64,000 nt of DNA from assembly GCA_964535215.1 (NCBI GenBank), contig CAZHST010000009.1:22693-86692 (forward strand), in the 5' to 3' direction. Positions 25,138-33,843 of this stretch are shown one piece after another. How positions within the stretch are numbered: position 1 is the first letter of the stretch; each line of letters begins with the position of its first letter. Position numbers and translations under genes: made by a program. The notes beneath the pieces were generated by a model, which was not told the DNA's origin, ran no database searches, and saw only the letters and a list, made by a program, of their open reading frames with translations. This DNA comes from JACQHM01 sp964535215 (GTDB taxonomy: Bacteria; Methylomirabilota; Methylomirabilia; Methylomirabilales; JACQHM01).

Positions 25138-25482
25138 ATGCCGCAGGTGACATCGGGTTCAGAAGCCTTGGGAAAGCTGGAAGCCGTCTTCACGAGAAAG
25201 CCGCAGTCCCGGCGAATTGATCTGTTCTCATTCGGGGTTGGCCTTCTCCTTCTCTTAGGAGGTCTTTTCTACGTCTGGCAGCATGTCCAGGTTGTGAGGC
25301 TCGGCTACGAGATTGAACAGCTCAAGAGAGAGCGGGCCGCCCTGATCCAGCGGGAGAAGGAGCTGACCCTGGAGCTTGCCGGGCTCAAATCACCTAAGCG
25401 GGTCGAGGAGATTGCGAGAGGCCAACTGGGCTTTATCACCCCGGTCCCAGGTCAGATCGTCATCGTCCAACGGAGGCCCTAA
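25138..25482 (+). CDS. ftsL: Cell division protein FtsL-like
   Basis: Small bitopic divisome protein, 114 aa: about 30 cytoplasmic residues, one membrane span (FGVGLLLLLGGLFYVW), then a periplasmic leucine-rich coiled coil (EIEQLKRERAALIQREKELT) ending with a conserved-looking tail (GQLGFITPVPGQIVIV). Sequence identity to known FtsL is low, as usual; the call rests on topology and the position between rsmH and ftsI. A strong AGGAGGGGAGAG precedes the ATG. It ends 4 bp before ftsI. Confidence 0.85.
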   Translation: MPQVTSGSEALGKLEAVFTRKPQSRRIDLFSFGVGLLLLLGGLFYVWQHVQVVRLGYEIEQLKRERAALIQREKELTLELAGLKSPKRVEEIARGQLGFITPVPGQIVIVQRRP

Positions 25483-25486
25483 AGGG

Positions 25487-27238
25487 ATGCGACGAAACGG
25501 CTACGCCCGTCGGGTAACCCCATGCTCGCGGGCCCGGGTGCTGGTCCTCTTCTGCGTGGTGGCCTCTCTCTTTGGCCTCATCACCCTCAAGCTTTTTTCC
25601 CTCCAGGTCAAGCAGCACCAGCGATTCCTGGAGCGGGCAGACCGGCAGCACCGACGGCTTATCCCGTTGGCTTCCAGGCGGGGGACGATTCTGGACCGGG
25701 AGGGCCGGGAGCTGGCCGTGAGCCTGGAAGCCGCTTCTGCCTTTGCCCAGCCCACGGCCGTCAGGGATCCGGGCAAGGCGGCGCGGGAGCTTTCCCGCAT
25801 CTTACGCCTTCCAGCTTCGGAGATCTTGAAGAAGCTCCAAGACAGAAAGTCCTTCGTCTGGTTGAAGCGGAGGATTGACCCGGACCAGGCCCAGGCCATC
25901 AAGCGGCTCAACCTGGAGGGAATCCACCTGATCCCTGAAAGCAAGCGGTACTACCCAAAGGGAGAGCTGGCGGCGCATGTCCTGGGCTTTGTGGGGACGG
26001 ACGATCGGGGTCTGGAAGGCTTAGAGTACCACTACGATGCCCTCTTAGGAGGGGGGCCCCGGTGGGTGGTCAGCTTCCGGGATGCCCTGGGACGGACCAT
26101 CTTCAGGGAGGAGGAGCCAAACCCTGGCTATGATTTGAAACTCACCCTTGACGAATTCATCCAATACATCGCGGAACGGGAACTGAAGCGGGCCGTTGAG
26201 AAGGCGAAGGCCCTCGGCGGGACGGTCATCGTCATGGACCCCAGAACGGGAGAGGTCCTGGCCCTGGCCAGCTTCCCCACCTTTGATCCGAACCGGTACC
26301 AGGCCTATCCTTCCGCCTCCCGCCGGAACCGGGCCACCGTGGATGTCTACGAGCCCGGTTCGACCTTCAAGGTGATCATGGCGGCGGCGGCTTTGGAGGA
26401 GGGGAGGGTGACCCCTCAAGAGCGGTTCTACGGTGAGCAAGGGGCCATCCAGGTGGGGAGGATCACCATCCGGGACCACGAGCCGTACGGGTGGCTCACC
26501 TTTGGCGAGGTCCTCGCCTACTCGAGCAACGTGGGGGCGATCAAGGTCGGGATGAAACTGGGAAAGAGCCTCTTTTATAGTTACATCTCTAGTTTCGGTT
26601 TTGGGTCCCCAACGGGGATTGATCTCCCCGGAGAATCCCGCGGCTTGATCCGTCGTCCCAAGAGCTGGTCTGAGGTCTCACTAGGGGCCCTCTCCATCGG
26701 CCAGGAGATTGCCGTCACCCCGATTCAGCTGGCAACGGCCATGGCGGCTGTGGCCAACGGTGGGGTCCTGGTCCGGCCCTTCCTGGTCAAGGAGGTGATT
26801 GCCCCGGACGGGAGGGTCCTCAAAGTGACAAAGCCGCTCAGGATCAGAAGGGTCCTTTCCGAGACAACGGCCAGGGCCCTGACCGGTCTTCTGAAGATGG
26901 TGGTCACCGAGGGGACGGGAAAACTGGCCGCCCTGGAAGGCTATGAAGTTGCCGGGAAGACGGGAACCGCTCAGAAGCTGGACCCGGCCACCGGCCGCTA
27001 CTCCCGGACGAGACTCATCGCCTCCTTCGTGGGCTTTGTTCCAGCCGATGCCCCAAGGCTTCTGATCCTGGTCATGATTGATGAACCGCAGGGGGAAGCG
27101 TGGGGCGGCACGGTGGCGGCCCCGACCTTCCGGGAGATCGCCCTGGGGGCCTTGAAGTACCTGAAGATCCCTCCTTCCCCGGGGGACACGGTGCATGTCG
27201 CATCAAAGGCCGAGCATGCGGTGTCACGACTTGATTGA
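25487..27238 (+). CDS. ftsI: Septal peptidoglycan transpeptidase FtsI (PBP3 class B)
   Basis: Class B penicillin-binding protein that crosslinks septal peptidoglycan with FtsW. 583 aa from ATG 25487. A short cytoplasmic tail precedes one membrane span (VLVLFCVVASLFGLITLKLF), then the pedestal (ASRRGTILDREGRELAVS), and the transpeptidase with PGSTFK (active Ser about 291), YSSN, and GKTGTAQK near 490. No PASTA domain follows. The end overlaps murE by about 23 bp. Confidence 0.95.
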   Translation: MRRNGYARRVTPCSRARVLVLFCVVASLFGLITLKLFSLQVKQHQRFLERADRQHRRLIPLASRRGTILDREGRELAVSLEAASAFAQPTAVRDPGKAARELSRILRLPASEILKKLQDRKSFVWLKRRIDPDQAQAIKRLNLEGIHLIPESKRYYPKGELAAHVLGFVGTDDRGLEGLEYHYDALLGGGPRWVVSFRDALGRTIFREEEPNPGYDLKLTLDEFIQYIAERELKRAVEKAKALGGTVIVMDPRTGEVLALASFPTFDPNRYQAYPSASRRNRATVDVYEPGSTFKVIMAAAALEEGRVTPQERFYGEQGAIQVGRITIRDHEPYGWLTFGEVLAYSSNVGAIKVGMKLGKSLFYSYISSFGFGSPTGIDLPGESRGLIRRPKSWSEVSLGALSIGQEIAVTPIQLATAMAAVANGGVLVRPFLVKEVIAPDGRVLKVTKPLRIRRVLSETTARALTGLLKMVVTEGTGKLAALEGYEVAGKTGTAQKLDPATGRYSRTRLIASFVGFVPADAPRLLILVMIDEPQGEAWGGTVAAPTFREIALGALKYLKIPPSPGDTVHVASKAEHAVSRLD

Positions 27239-28712
27239 AGGCCTGGATCTCAAGCTCCTCTCAGGTCCCGTTGACGTGGAGATCGGAGGGGTGCAGCACG
27301 ACTCCCGCCGGGTGAAACCCGGTGACCTGTTTGTCGCCATCAAGGGGCGAAAGGCGGATGGCCACGATTTCATCCAGGAGGCCCTGGCGAAAGGGGCGGC
27401 CGGGCTGATCGTCCAGCGGCGAGACATCCCCCTCCCCTCGACCCTTCCGGTCCTTTTAGCCGAAGACACCCGGAAGGTGCTGGCCCTTGTCAGCGCCCGC
27501 TTCCACGGGGAGCCGTCAAAACAGCTGATCCTGGTCGGGGTGACGGGGACAAACGGCAAGACCACCACCACGTATCTCATCGAGGCGATCCTGAAGGAGG
27601 CTGGGTGGAAGGTCGGACTCCTCGGGACGATCTCCTACCGCTTCGCTGGAACCGTCGTCCCGGCCGAGCGGACAACGCCGGAGTCCTCGGACCTCCAGGC
27701 CTTCCTGGCCAGGATCCTGAGGGAAGGGGCCAGGGCGGCCATCCTGGAAGTCTCCTCCCACTCCCTGGCCCTCCACCGGGTTTTAGCCTGCGACTTTGAT
27801 GTCGCCGTCTTCACGAACCTGACCCAGGACCACCTGGATTTCCACGGGACCCTGGAGGCCTACCGGGAGGCCAAGGCGAAGCTCTTTGAGGGGCTCCCTG
27901 ATCGGGCAACGAAGGGGGTTGAGAAGGCGGCGTTCTTGAATGCCGATGACCCCACCTCGGCCCTGCTCGCAGAGCGCACCAGGGCTCGGGTGTTCACCTA
28001 TGGGCTGGAACAGGGGGCCGACCTGACCGCCAGGGATCTCGAGCTTTCCCTGGACGGGATCAAGGCAACGGTCTCCACCCCCTGGGGGACCTTTCAGGTC
28101 CACTCTCCCCTGGTTGGGAGGTATAACCTCTCCAACGTCCTGGGGGCCCTGGGGGTCGGGCTGCATCTGGGAATCCCGCCCGAGGTCGCCTCCCGGGGGA
28201 TCGCGCTCTTGAAGAGCGTTCCGGGCCGCTTTGAGAAGGTGGAGATGGGACAGCCCTTTGGGGTGGTGGTGGACTACGCCCATACCCCCGATGCATTGGA
28301 GCGGGTTTTGCACACAGCCCGGGGCTTCTGCACGGGGAGGCTTATCTCGGTCTTTGGTTGTGGCGGCGACCGGGATCGCGGGAAGCGGCCGAAGATGGGA
28401 GAGGTTTCGACACGCCTGGCCGACCTGACGGTCTTTACCTCCGACAATCCTCGCAGCGAAGATCCCGTGAAGATCATCGCGGAGATCGAGGAAGGCGCCA
28501 AAAAGGTCTGTCCCTCGGGTGGGAGGTATGTTACAATTCCGGATCGAAGACAGGCGATCGAGTATGCCCTTGCCCAAGCTACAGCGGGGGATCTGGTGGT
28601 CATCGCCGGCAAGGGGCATGAGACCTCTCAGATCATCGGCGACACCATCCTCCCTTTTGACGACCGTGAGGTCGCCTGCCAGATCCTTAAGGAGTTAGGC
28701 TATGGACGATAG
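27216..28712 (+). CDS. murE: UDP-MurNAc-tripeptide synthetase MurE
   Basis: Adds the third residue (usually meso-diaminopimelate) to UDP-MurNAc-L-Ala-D-Glu. Mur ligase motifs: DSRRVKPGDLFVAIKG, ATP loop GVTGTNGKTTTTYLIE, ERTTPESSDLQ, VSSHSLALHR and NLTQDHLDFHGT with the carbamylation region, then VVDYAHTPDALERVL and SDNPRSEDP. The DNPR motif (TSDNPRSE) indicates Dap rather than Lys as substrate. 498 aa from ATG 27216; ATG 27195 would add 7 residues. Overlaps ftsI and murF. Confidence 0.95.
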   Translation: MRCHDLIEGLDLKLLSGPVDVEIGGVQHDSRRVKPGDLFVAIKGRKADGHDFIQEALAKGAAGLIVQRRDIPLPSTLPVLLAEDTRKVLALVSARFHGEPSKQLILVGVTGTNGKTTTTYLIEAILKEAGWKVGLLGTISYRFAGTVVPAERTTPESSDLQAFLARILREGARAAILEVSSHSLALHRVLACDFDVAVFTNLTQDHLDFHGTLEAYREAKAKLFEGLPDRATKGVEKAAFLNADDPTSALLAERTRARVFTYGLEQGADLTARDLELSLDGIKATVSTPWGTFQVHSPLVGRYNLSNVLGALGVGLHLGIPPEVASRGIALLKSVPGRFEKVEMGQPFGVVVDYAHTPDALERVLHTARGFCTGRLISVFGCGGDRDRGKRPKMGEVSTRLADLTVFTSDNPRSEDPVKIIAEIEEGAKKVCPSGGRYVTIPDRRQAIEYALAQATAGDLVVIAGKGHETSQIIGDTILPFDDREVACQILKELGYGR

Positions 28713-30078
28713 CCTTTCGGTCCAGGAGATCCTGGAGGCGGCAGGGGGTCGGCTCCTGGCAGGGGAACCTTCCCGGCGGATCGGGAGCTTCTCCACCGAC
28801 AGCCGGACGTTAAAGCCGGGGGATCTGTTCATCGCCTTGAAGGGAAAAACGTTCGACGGCCACGCCTTTATCCCCCAGGCCCTTGAACGAGGAGCGGTGG
28901 GGGTCGTCCTCTCGGAGCCTTCAAAGGTCCCATCCTCCCCTTTTGCCCTCTCAATCCAGGTGGAGGACACGTTAACGGCCCTGGGGGAGATCGCCAAGGC
29001 ATGGCGGGAGCGGCACCCGATCCCCCTGGTCGCGGTCACGGGCTCGAACGGCAAGACCACCACCAAGGAGATGATCCGCTCCATCCTGGCCCAGAAGGGA
29101 GGCGTCCTCGCTTCCCCTCTGAGCTTCAACAACCTGATCGGGGTTCCCCTCACCCTCCTGAACCTCCGCTCCCACCACGAGACGGCAGTCCTGGAGCTGG
29201 GAATGAACGCCAGGGGGGAGATCCGACGCCTTGCGGAAATCTCCCGGCCGGATGTTGGGGTGATCACCAACATCGGAGAGGCCCATCTGGAATTCTTAGG
29301 GTCTCTTGAAGGGGTAGCCGAGGCGAAAGGGGAACTCCTCCCGTTCCTGGGCGGGGATCGGGTGGCCGTCCTGAACCTGGACGACCCCTTGTGCAATGCC
29401 CTGTTCCCCCGGGTCAGGGGACGGCTCCTCACCTTCGGGATAAACCCGAGGGCCGACGTGTGGGCCAGCGACCTCGTGAGCCGGGATGAAGGGGCGATCG
29501 CCTTCACCTTACATAGGGGAGGAGAGCGGATCCAGGTGGAGCTCCCATTGATAGGTCGCCACAATGTCTACAATGCCCTGGCCGCCGCCTGTGCGGCAAG
29601 TGCCCTGGGGTTTGACCTTCAAAGGATTGCTTTCGGCCTCCACAAGATGACCCCGGCCCCCATGCGCCTGGAGAAGAGGCGGCTTTCTTCGGGGGCTGTG
29701 GTCATCAACGATGCCTACAACGCGAATCCCACCTCCATGCAAGCCTCCCTGGAGGCGTTCTTCGAGGTCAAAGCCGGGAGGGCTATCCTCGTGCTCGGGG
29801 ATATGCTGGAGCTGGGGGAGAGGGCAGAGGAGGCCCATCGGCGGATCGGCGAGCTGGTCGCCCGCCTCTCGCCCGATCTGCTCATCACCATCGGGGAAGG
29901 GGGGCGGATCATCGGCGAGGGGGCCCTGGCCGCCGGGTTCCCCCGGGATCGGGTCCATCCCTTTGGAGGGCCCGATCACGCCCGCTCCTTCCTCCAAGAA
30001 CACCTCTCGGAGGAGACGTGGGTCTTCTTGAAGGCCTCGCGGGGGATGCGCCTGGAGAAGGTGCTTGAAGGGCTCTGA
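28702..30078 (+). CDS. murF: UDP-MurNAc-pentapeptide synthetase MurF
   Basis: Adds D-Ala-D-Ala to the UDP-MurNAc-tripeptide. 458 aa with STDSRTLKPGDLFIALKG, ATP loop VTGSNGKTTTKEMI, ELGMNARGEI, ITNIGEAHLEFLGSLEGVA, and INDAYNANPTSMQASLEAF, the MurF signature. The ATG lies 11 bp inside murE and the TGA shares one base with the mraY ATG, so translation is coupled. No ddl gene lies in this cluster to supply D-Ala-D-Ala. Confidence 0.95.
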   Translation: MDDSLSVQEILEAAGGRLLAGEPSRRIGSFSTDSRTLKPGDLFIALKGKTFDGHAFIPQALERGAVGVVLSEPSKVPSSPFALSIQVEDTLTALGEIAKAWRERHPIPLVAVTGSNGKTTTKEMIRSILAQKGGVLASPLSFNNLIGVPLTLLNLRSHHETAVLELGMNARGEIRRLAEISRPDVGVITNIGEAHLEFLGSLEGVAEAKGELLPFLGGDRVAVLNLDDPLCNALFPRVRGRLLTFGINPRADVWASDLVSRDEGAIAFTLHRGGERIQVELPLIGRHNVYNALAAACAASALGFDLQRIAFGLHKMTPAPMRLEKRRLSSGAVVINDAYNANPTSMQASLEAFFEVKAGRAILVLGDMLELGERAEEAHRRIGELVARLSPDLLITIGEGGRIIGEGALAAGFPRDRVHPFGGPDHARSFLQEHLSEETWVFLKASRGMRLEKVLEGL

Positions 30079-31160
30079 TGTTTTACCATCTCCTCTACCC
30101 GCTCTCGAAGACTTACATCGTTTTTAATGTCTTCCGGTATGTCACCTTCCGGACGGCCGGTGCCATCCTGACAGCCCTCCTGATCAGCATCGCCTTCGGC
30201 CCCTATGTTATCCGGAAGCTGACCGAACTCCACGTCGGCCAGCCGATCCGGGATGACGGCCCAAAGAGCCACTTCAGGAAAGCCGGCACCCCCACCATGG
30301 GCGGGATCCTGATCCTGGCCGCTGTTTTCTCGGCCACCCTCCTCTGGGCTGACCTGACCAACCGCTTTGTATGGACGGCCATCTTTGCCACCCTCTGGAT
30401 GGGGGCCGTTGGGTTCGCCGACGATTACCTGAAGCTAAAGCGTAAAAGCAGCAAGGGGCTCTCCATCAAAGCGAAGCTCTTCTGGCAGTTTGTTCTGGGG
30501 CTGGCCGTCGGGGGCTCTCTGTACCTCTTCCCGGTGGATGCCTTTACGACGACGCTCCCCTTCCCCTTCTTCAAGCGGTTGATGCCGGACCTTGGCCCCC
30601 TTTACATCCTCCTGGCCGCCCTGGTGATCGTGGGGACGGCCAACGCCGTGAACCTGACCGATGGCCTGGATGGCCTGGCGACCGGCCCGGTGTTGATCGC
30701 CTCCGCCGCCTACACCCTCTTCGCCTACATCGCTGGTCACGCCGCGGTCGCCAGGTACCTTCAGGTGGTCCCCGTCCGAGGGGCCAGTGAGCTGACCATC
30801 TTCGGCGGTGCCCTGGTCGGAGCCAGCCTGGGGTTCCTCTGGTTCAACGCCTACCCGGCTCAGGTGTTCATGGGGGATGTGGGCTCCCTGGCCTTGGGGG
30901 CCGCCCTGGCCATCCTGGCCATCCTGACCAAGAATGAACTGTTACTCTTGATCGTGGGAGGGGTTTTTGTCATCGAGGCAATCTCGGTCATCGTCCAGGT
31001 CTTCTCGTACAAGACCACCAGGAAGCGGGTCTTCAGGATGGCCCCCATCCATCATCACTATGAGCTAAACGGCCTGGCGGAGCCAAAGATCATCGTCCGG
31101 TTCTGGATCATCTCCTTCATCCTGGCCTTGATTTCGTTGACGACGCTGAAGCTCCGATGA
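30078..31160 (+). CDS. mraY: Phospho-N-acetylmuramoyl-pentapeptide transferase MraY
   Basis: Integral membrane enzyme that makes lipid I from UDP-MurNAc-pentapeptide and undecaprenyl phosphate. 360 aa, about ten membrane spans. Signatures: GTPTMGGILIL, GFADDYLKL (Asp-Asp), NAVNLTDGLDGLATG, FMGDVGSLALGAALA and RMAPIHHHYELNGLAEPKI with the HHH motif. The 75-bp gap to murD contains a copy of the CTGATCGCTGAAGG repeat. Confidence 0.96.
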   Translation: MFYHLLYPLSKTYIVFNVFRYVTFRTAGAILTALLISIAFGPYVIRKLTELHVGQPIRDDGPKSHFRKAGTPTMGGILILAAVFSATLLWADLTNRFVWTAIFATLWMGAVGFADDYLKLKRKSSKGLSIKAKLFWQFVLGLAVGGSLYLFPVDAFTTTLPFPFFKRLMPDLGPLYILLAALVIVGTANAVNLTDGLDGLATGPVLIASAAYTLFAYIAGHAAVARYLQVVPVRGASELTIFGGALVGASLGFLWFNAYPAQVFMGDVGSLALGAALAILAILTKNELLLLIVGGVFVIEAISVIVQVFSYKTTRKRVFRMAPIHHHYELNGLAEPKIIVRFWIISFILALISLTTLKLR

Positions 31161-31235
31161 CGAGAAGAGGCGGTCGTTAAAGGGAAGGAACCCCAACTGG
31201 CGACGTTAGAGCTGATCGCTGAAGGCTTTCCTAAG

Positions 31236-32633
31236 ATGTTGGATCTGAAGGGGAAGCGGGTAGTCGTGGTGGGGCTGGCCAGGAGTGGCTTGGCCGCCTC
31301 GAAGCTCTTGGCCTCTTTAGGGGCCCAGGTGACGGTCAGCGACCAGAAGCCGGCCGAGGCCCTTGCCGTGGACATGGGGGCGCTTCGCTCCAGGGGGATC
31401 ATCATCGAGACGGGCGGGCACAGGCCGGAGACCTTCCTTCGGGCCGATCTGATCGTCACAAGCCCGGGTGTGGATCTCAGGATGCCTCTCCTTCAAGAAG
31501 TGAAGGCCAAAGGCGTTCCTGTCATTGGAGAGGCCGAGCTGGCCTATCAGGCAAGCCGGGCGCGCTTCATCGGGATCACCGGGACCAAGGGGAAAGGGAC
31601 GACGGCGACCATCCTGGGCAGGATCCTGGAGCGGGCTGGATTCCCCGTCGTGGTGGCGGGGAACATCGGCACCCCCCTCTCCGAGGTGGCTCCTGCGGTC
31701 GGCCCCGAGGGCTGGGTCGTGGCCGAGCTCTCCAGCTTCCAGCTCGAGGCCATTGACCGCTTCCACCCTCATGGGGCTGTCCTCTTGAACCTTGCCCCCG
31801 ATCACCTGGATCGGTACCCGTCCGTTGAGGAGTACTACGCCGCGAAGGCCCTTCTCTTCAAGAACCAGGGGCCGTCCGATTTCGCCGTCGTCAATGCCGA
31901 TGACGAAAAGGCCAAAGAGTTATCCCAGGATGGGCGGGCCCGTCGCCTCCTCTTCAGCCGGCACTCCCCGGTGGAGGAAGGGGCGTTCCTGGACGGTGGG
32001 GTCCTCCTCCTCTCCCGGTCGGGGAGGCGCACGGGGATCTGCCGGGTGGGGGAGCTAAAGGTCCCTGGCCTGGCCATGGTGGAGAACGCCCTCGCCGCCG
32101 CCGCTGCCGCGGCGGCCCTGGAGGTGGAGGTGGAGGCGATGGCTGAAGCCCTCCGCACCTTCCCAGGGAGGGAACACTGCCTGGAGTTCGTGGGTGTGAT
32201 TGACGGCGTCCGCTATTACAACGACTCGAAGGCCACCAACGTGTTCGCCGTCGTGAAGGCCCTGGAGGGTTTTGAGAGCCCCGTTATCCTCATCGCCGGG
32301 GGGCGGGACAAACGGGAGGATTTCACCCCCTTAAAGCCCCTTGTGCGAGACCGGGTCAAGGCCCTGATCCTCCTGGGGGAGGCCCGGGAGAAGATCAGGG
32401 CTACCCTTGACGGCCTCGTCCCTGTGGAGGAGGCTGACTCCATGGAGGAGGCGGTGGCGAAAGCCGCGGCGGCTGCCAGGGTTGGGGATGCCGTGCTCCT
32501 CTCACCAGGATGTGCAAGCTTCGATATGTTCACAAGCGCCGAGGACCGGGGCTACCGCTTTAAGCAGGCCGTCCTCAAAATGAGCAGTCAGCCGGAAGCT
32601 TACAGCCGTCAGCTTAAGGCTCATCCCTCGTAG
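31236..32633 (+). CDS. murD: UDP-MurNAc-L-alanine:D-glutamate ligase MurD
   Basis: Adds D-Glu to UDP-MurNAc-L-Ala. 465 aa: GLARSGLAASKLLASLGAQV is the nucleotide-sugar domain, GITGTKGKGTTATILG the ATP loop (Lys-Gly version), ELSSFQLEAI, NLAPDHLDRYPS, FPGREHCLEFVG, YYNDSKATN and LSPGCASFDMF. The last 16 or so residues (PEAYSRQLKAHPS) are encoded by the CAGCC/GTCAGC repeat family and are probably not part of the ancestral enzyme. Confidence 0.95.
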   Translation: MLDLKGKRVVVVGLARSGLAASKLLASLGAQVTVSDQKPAEALAVDMGALRSRGIIIETGGHRPETFLRADLIVTSPGVDLRMPLLQEVKAKGVPVIGEAELAYQASRARFIGITGTKGKGTTATILGRILERAGFPVVVAGNIGTPLSEVAPAVGPEGWVVAELSSFQLEAIDRFHPHGAVLLNLAPDHLDRYPSVEEYYAAKALLFKNQGPSDFAVVNADDEKAKELSQDGRARRLLFSRHSPVEEGAFLDGGVLLLSRSGRRTGICRVGELKVPGLAMVENALAAAAAAAALEVEVEAMAEALRTFPGREHCLEFVGVIDGVRYYNDSKATNVFAVVKALEGFESPVILIAGGRDKREDFTPLKPLVRDRVKALILLGEAREKIRATLDGLVPVEEADSMEEAVAKAAAAARVGDAVLLSPGCASFDMFTSAEDRGYRFKQAVLKMSSQPEAYSRQLKAHPS

Positions 32634-32682
32634 CCGGTGGGTGGTGGAATCCTGATGGCTGATGGCTGAACGCTGGCAGTGA
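32583..32682 (+). repeat. CAGCC/GGCTGA repeats at the murD-ftsW junction
   Basis: Units such as CAGTCAGCCGGAAGCTTACAG, CAGCCGTCAGC and, after the murD stop, GATGGCTGATGGCTGAACGC. The first part is translated as the MurD C-terminus; the second lies between murD and ftsW. The two halves are near complements and could form a stem around the stop codon. Confidence 0.6.
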
Positions 32683-32685
32683 GCG

Positions 32686-33843
32686 ATGGAACAGCGGTAC
32701 GACAAGACCCTCTGGGTGACGGCTTTCATCCTGGTCGGGATCGGGATCGTGATGATCTACAGCTCCAGCGCCATCCAGGCCCAGGAGCGGTTCAACGATC
32801 CGGCCTTTTTCTTAAAGCGTCAGATCCTCTGGGTGCTTCTGGGAACGATGGGGCTGCTTCTGGCCATGAACGTGGATTACCGATCCTGGGAGCGCTATGC
32901 CCCCATCCTCCTCATAGGCTCTTTGCTCCTTCTCCTTCTGGTCCTGGTGCCCGGGGTCGGGATCAAGATCAACGGGGCAAGGCGATGGCTTCGCTTCGCC
33001 GGCCTCTCGTTCCAGCCTTCAGAGCTGGCCAAGTTTTCCCTGATCGTGTTTCTGGCCCGCTTCTTTGCCAGGAGATCAGAGCGGGTGGCAAGGGTGGAAG
33101 GCTTCCTCACCCTTCTCCTCGTGGTGGGGGTCTTTTTCCTGCTGATCGCCCTGGAACCGAACATCGGGACGGCAACCCTCCTTCTCCTGATCGCTTTCTC
33201 CCTGTTCTTCGTCGGAGGGTGCCGGATCTCCCACCTGGCCTTCACCCTTTTAGGGATCACCCCCCTCTTCGCCTGGATCGTGGCAGCCCACCCTTATGCC
33301 AAGGCGAGGGTCCTGGCCATCCTGGACCCTTCCAAGGCTTCCTCCAGCTCCCTCTACCAGCTCCATCAGTCCTTCTACGCCCTGGGGCCTGGCGGCCTCC
33401 TCGGAAGGGGCCTAGGGGAGAGCGTCCAGAAGCTCTTTTACCTCCCGGAACCGCATACCGATTTCATCTTCGCCATCGTTGGGGAAGAGATGGGGTTCAT
33501 CGGGTCGGTGTTTGTCATCGGCCTCTTCGGCGTCCTCCTCTGGCGGGGGACCCGGATCGCCCTAAGAGCCCCGGATCCTTTCGGGAGCTTCCTTGCCATA
33601 GGGATCACCTTGGCCATCGCCCTTCAGGCCGCCATCAACATCGGAATGGTTGTGGGCCTCCTTCCAACGACGGGTGTTCCCCTCCCCTTCATCAGCTTCG
33701 GCGGCTCCTCGCTGGTCGTCACCCTCCTGGGTGTCGGGGTCCTCTTGAACATCTCCTCTCAGAGACGGGGGGCTAGAGACTGGAGACGGCAGGCTGAAAT
33801 TTCCGGTCCCTGGTCTCCGATCTCCGGTTTGGGGAAGGGATGA
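32686..33843 (+). CDS. ftsW: Septal peptidoglycan polymerase FtsW
   Basis: SEDS-family glycosyltransferase that polymerises lipid II at the septum with FtsI. 385 aa, about ten spans. Motifs: RFAGLSFQPSELAKFSLIVF, LIALEPNIGTATLLLLIAF, YQLHQSFYALGPGGLLGRG, YLPEPHTDFIFAIVGEEMGF and PTTGVPLPFISFGGSSLV. The last 25 residues (RRGARDWRRQAEISG and on) are encoded by a GAGACTGGAGAC/GGTCTCC repeat and look like a non-conserved extension. Its stop overlaps the murG start. Confidence 0.95.
   Translation: MEQRYDKTLWVTAFILVGIGIVMIYSSSAIQAQERFNDPAFFLKRQILWVLLGTMGLLLAMNVDYRSWERYAPILLIGSLLLLLLVLVPGVGIKINGARRWLRFAGLSFQPSELAKFSLIVFLARFFARRSERVARVEGFLTLLLVVGVFFLLIALEPNIGTATLLLLIAFSLFFVGGCRISHLAFTLLGITPLFAWIVAAHPYAKARVLAILDPSKASSSSLYQLHQSFYALGPGGLLGRGLGESVQKLFYLPEPHTDFIFAIVGEEMGFIGSVFVIGLFGVLLWRGTRIALRAPDPFGSFLAIGITLAIALQAAINIGMVVGLLPTTGVPLPFISFGGSSLVVTLLGVGVLLNISSQRRGARDWRRQAEISGPWSPISGLGKG
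33766..33838 (+). repeat. GAGACTGGAGAC/GGTCTCCGATCTCC repeat inside the ftsW 3' end
   Basis: Units GAGACGGGGGGCTAGAGAC, TGGAGACGG and, inverted, GGTCCCTGGTCTCCGATCTCC. The two halves are approximately complementary. The run is in frame and codes for the FtsW tail. A shorter related piece (GAGAGGGGAGACCAGGGAC) occurs at the murC 3' end near 36310-36330. Confidence 0.55.

Noticed and set aside
32679..33776. 365-codon open frame in another frame of ftsW
   Set aside because: Pro/Arg/Gly-rich composition without motifs, while ftsW shows all SEDS motifs.
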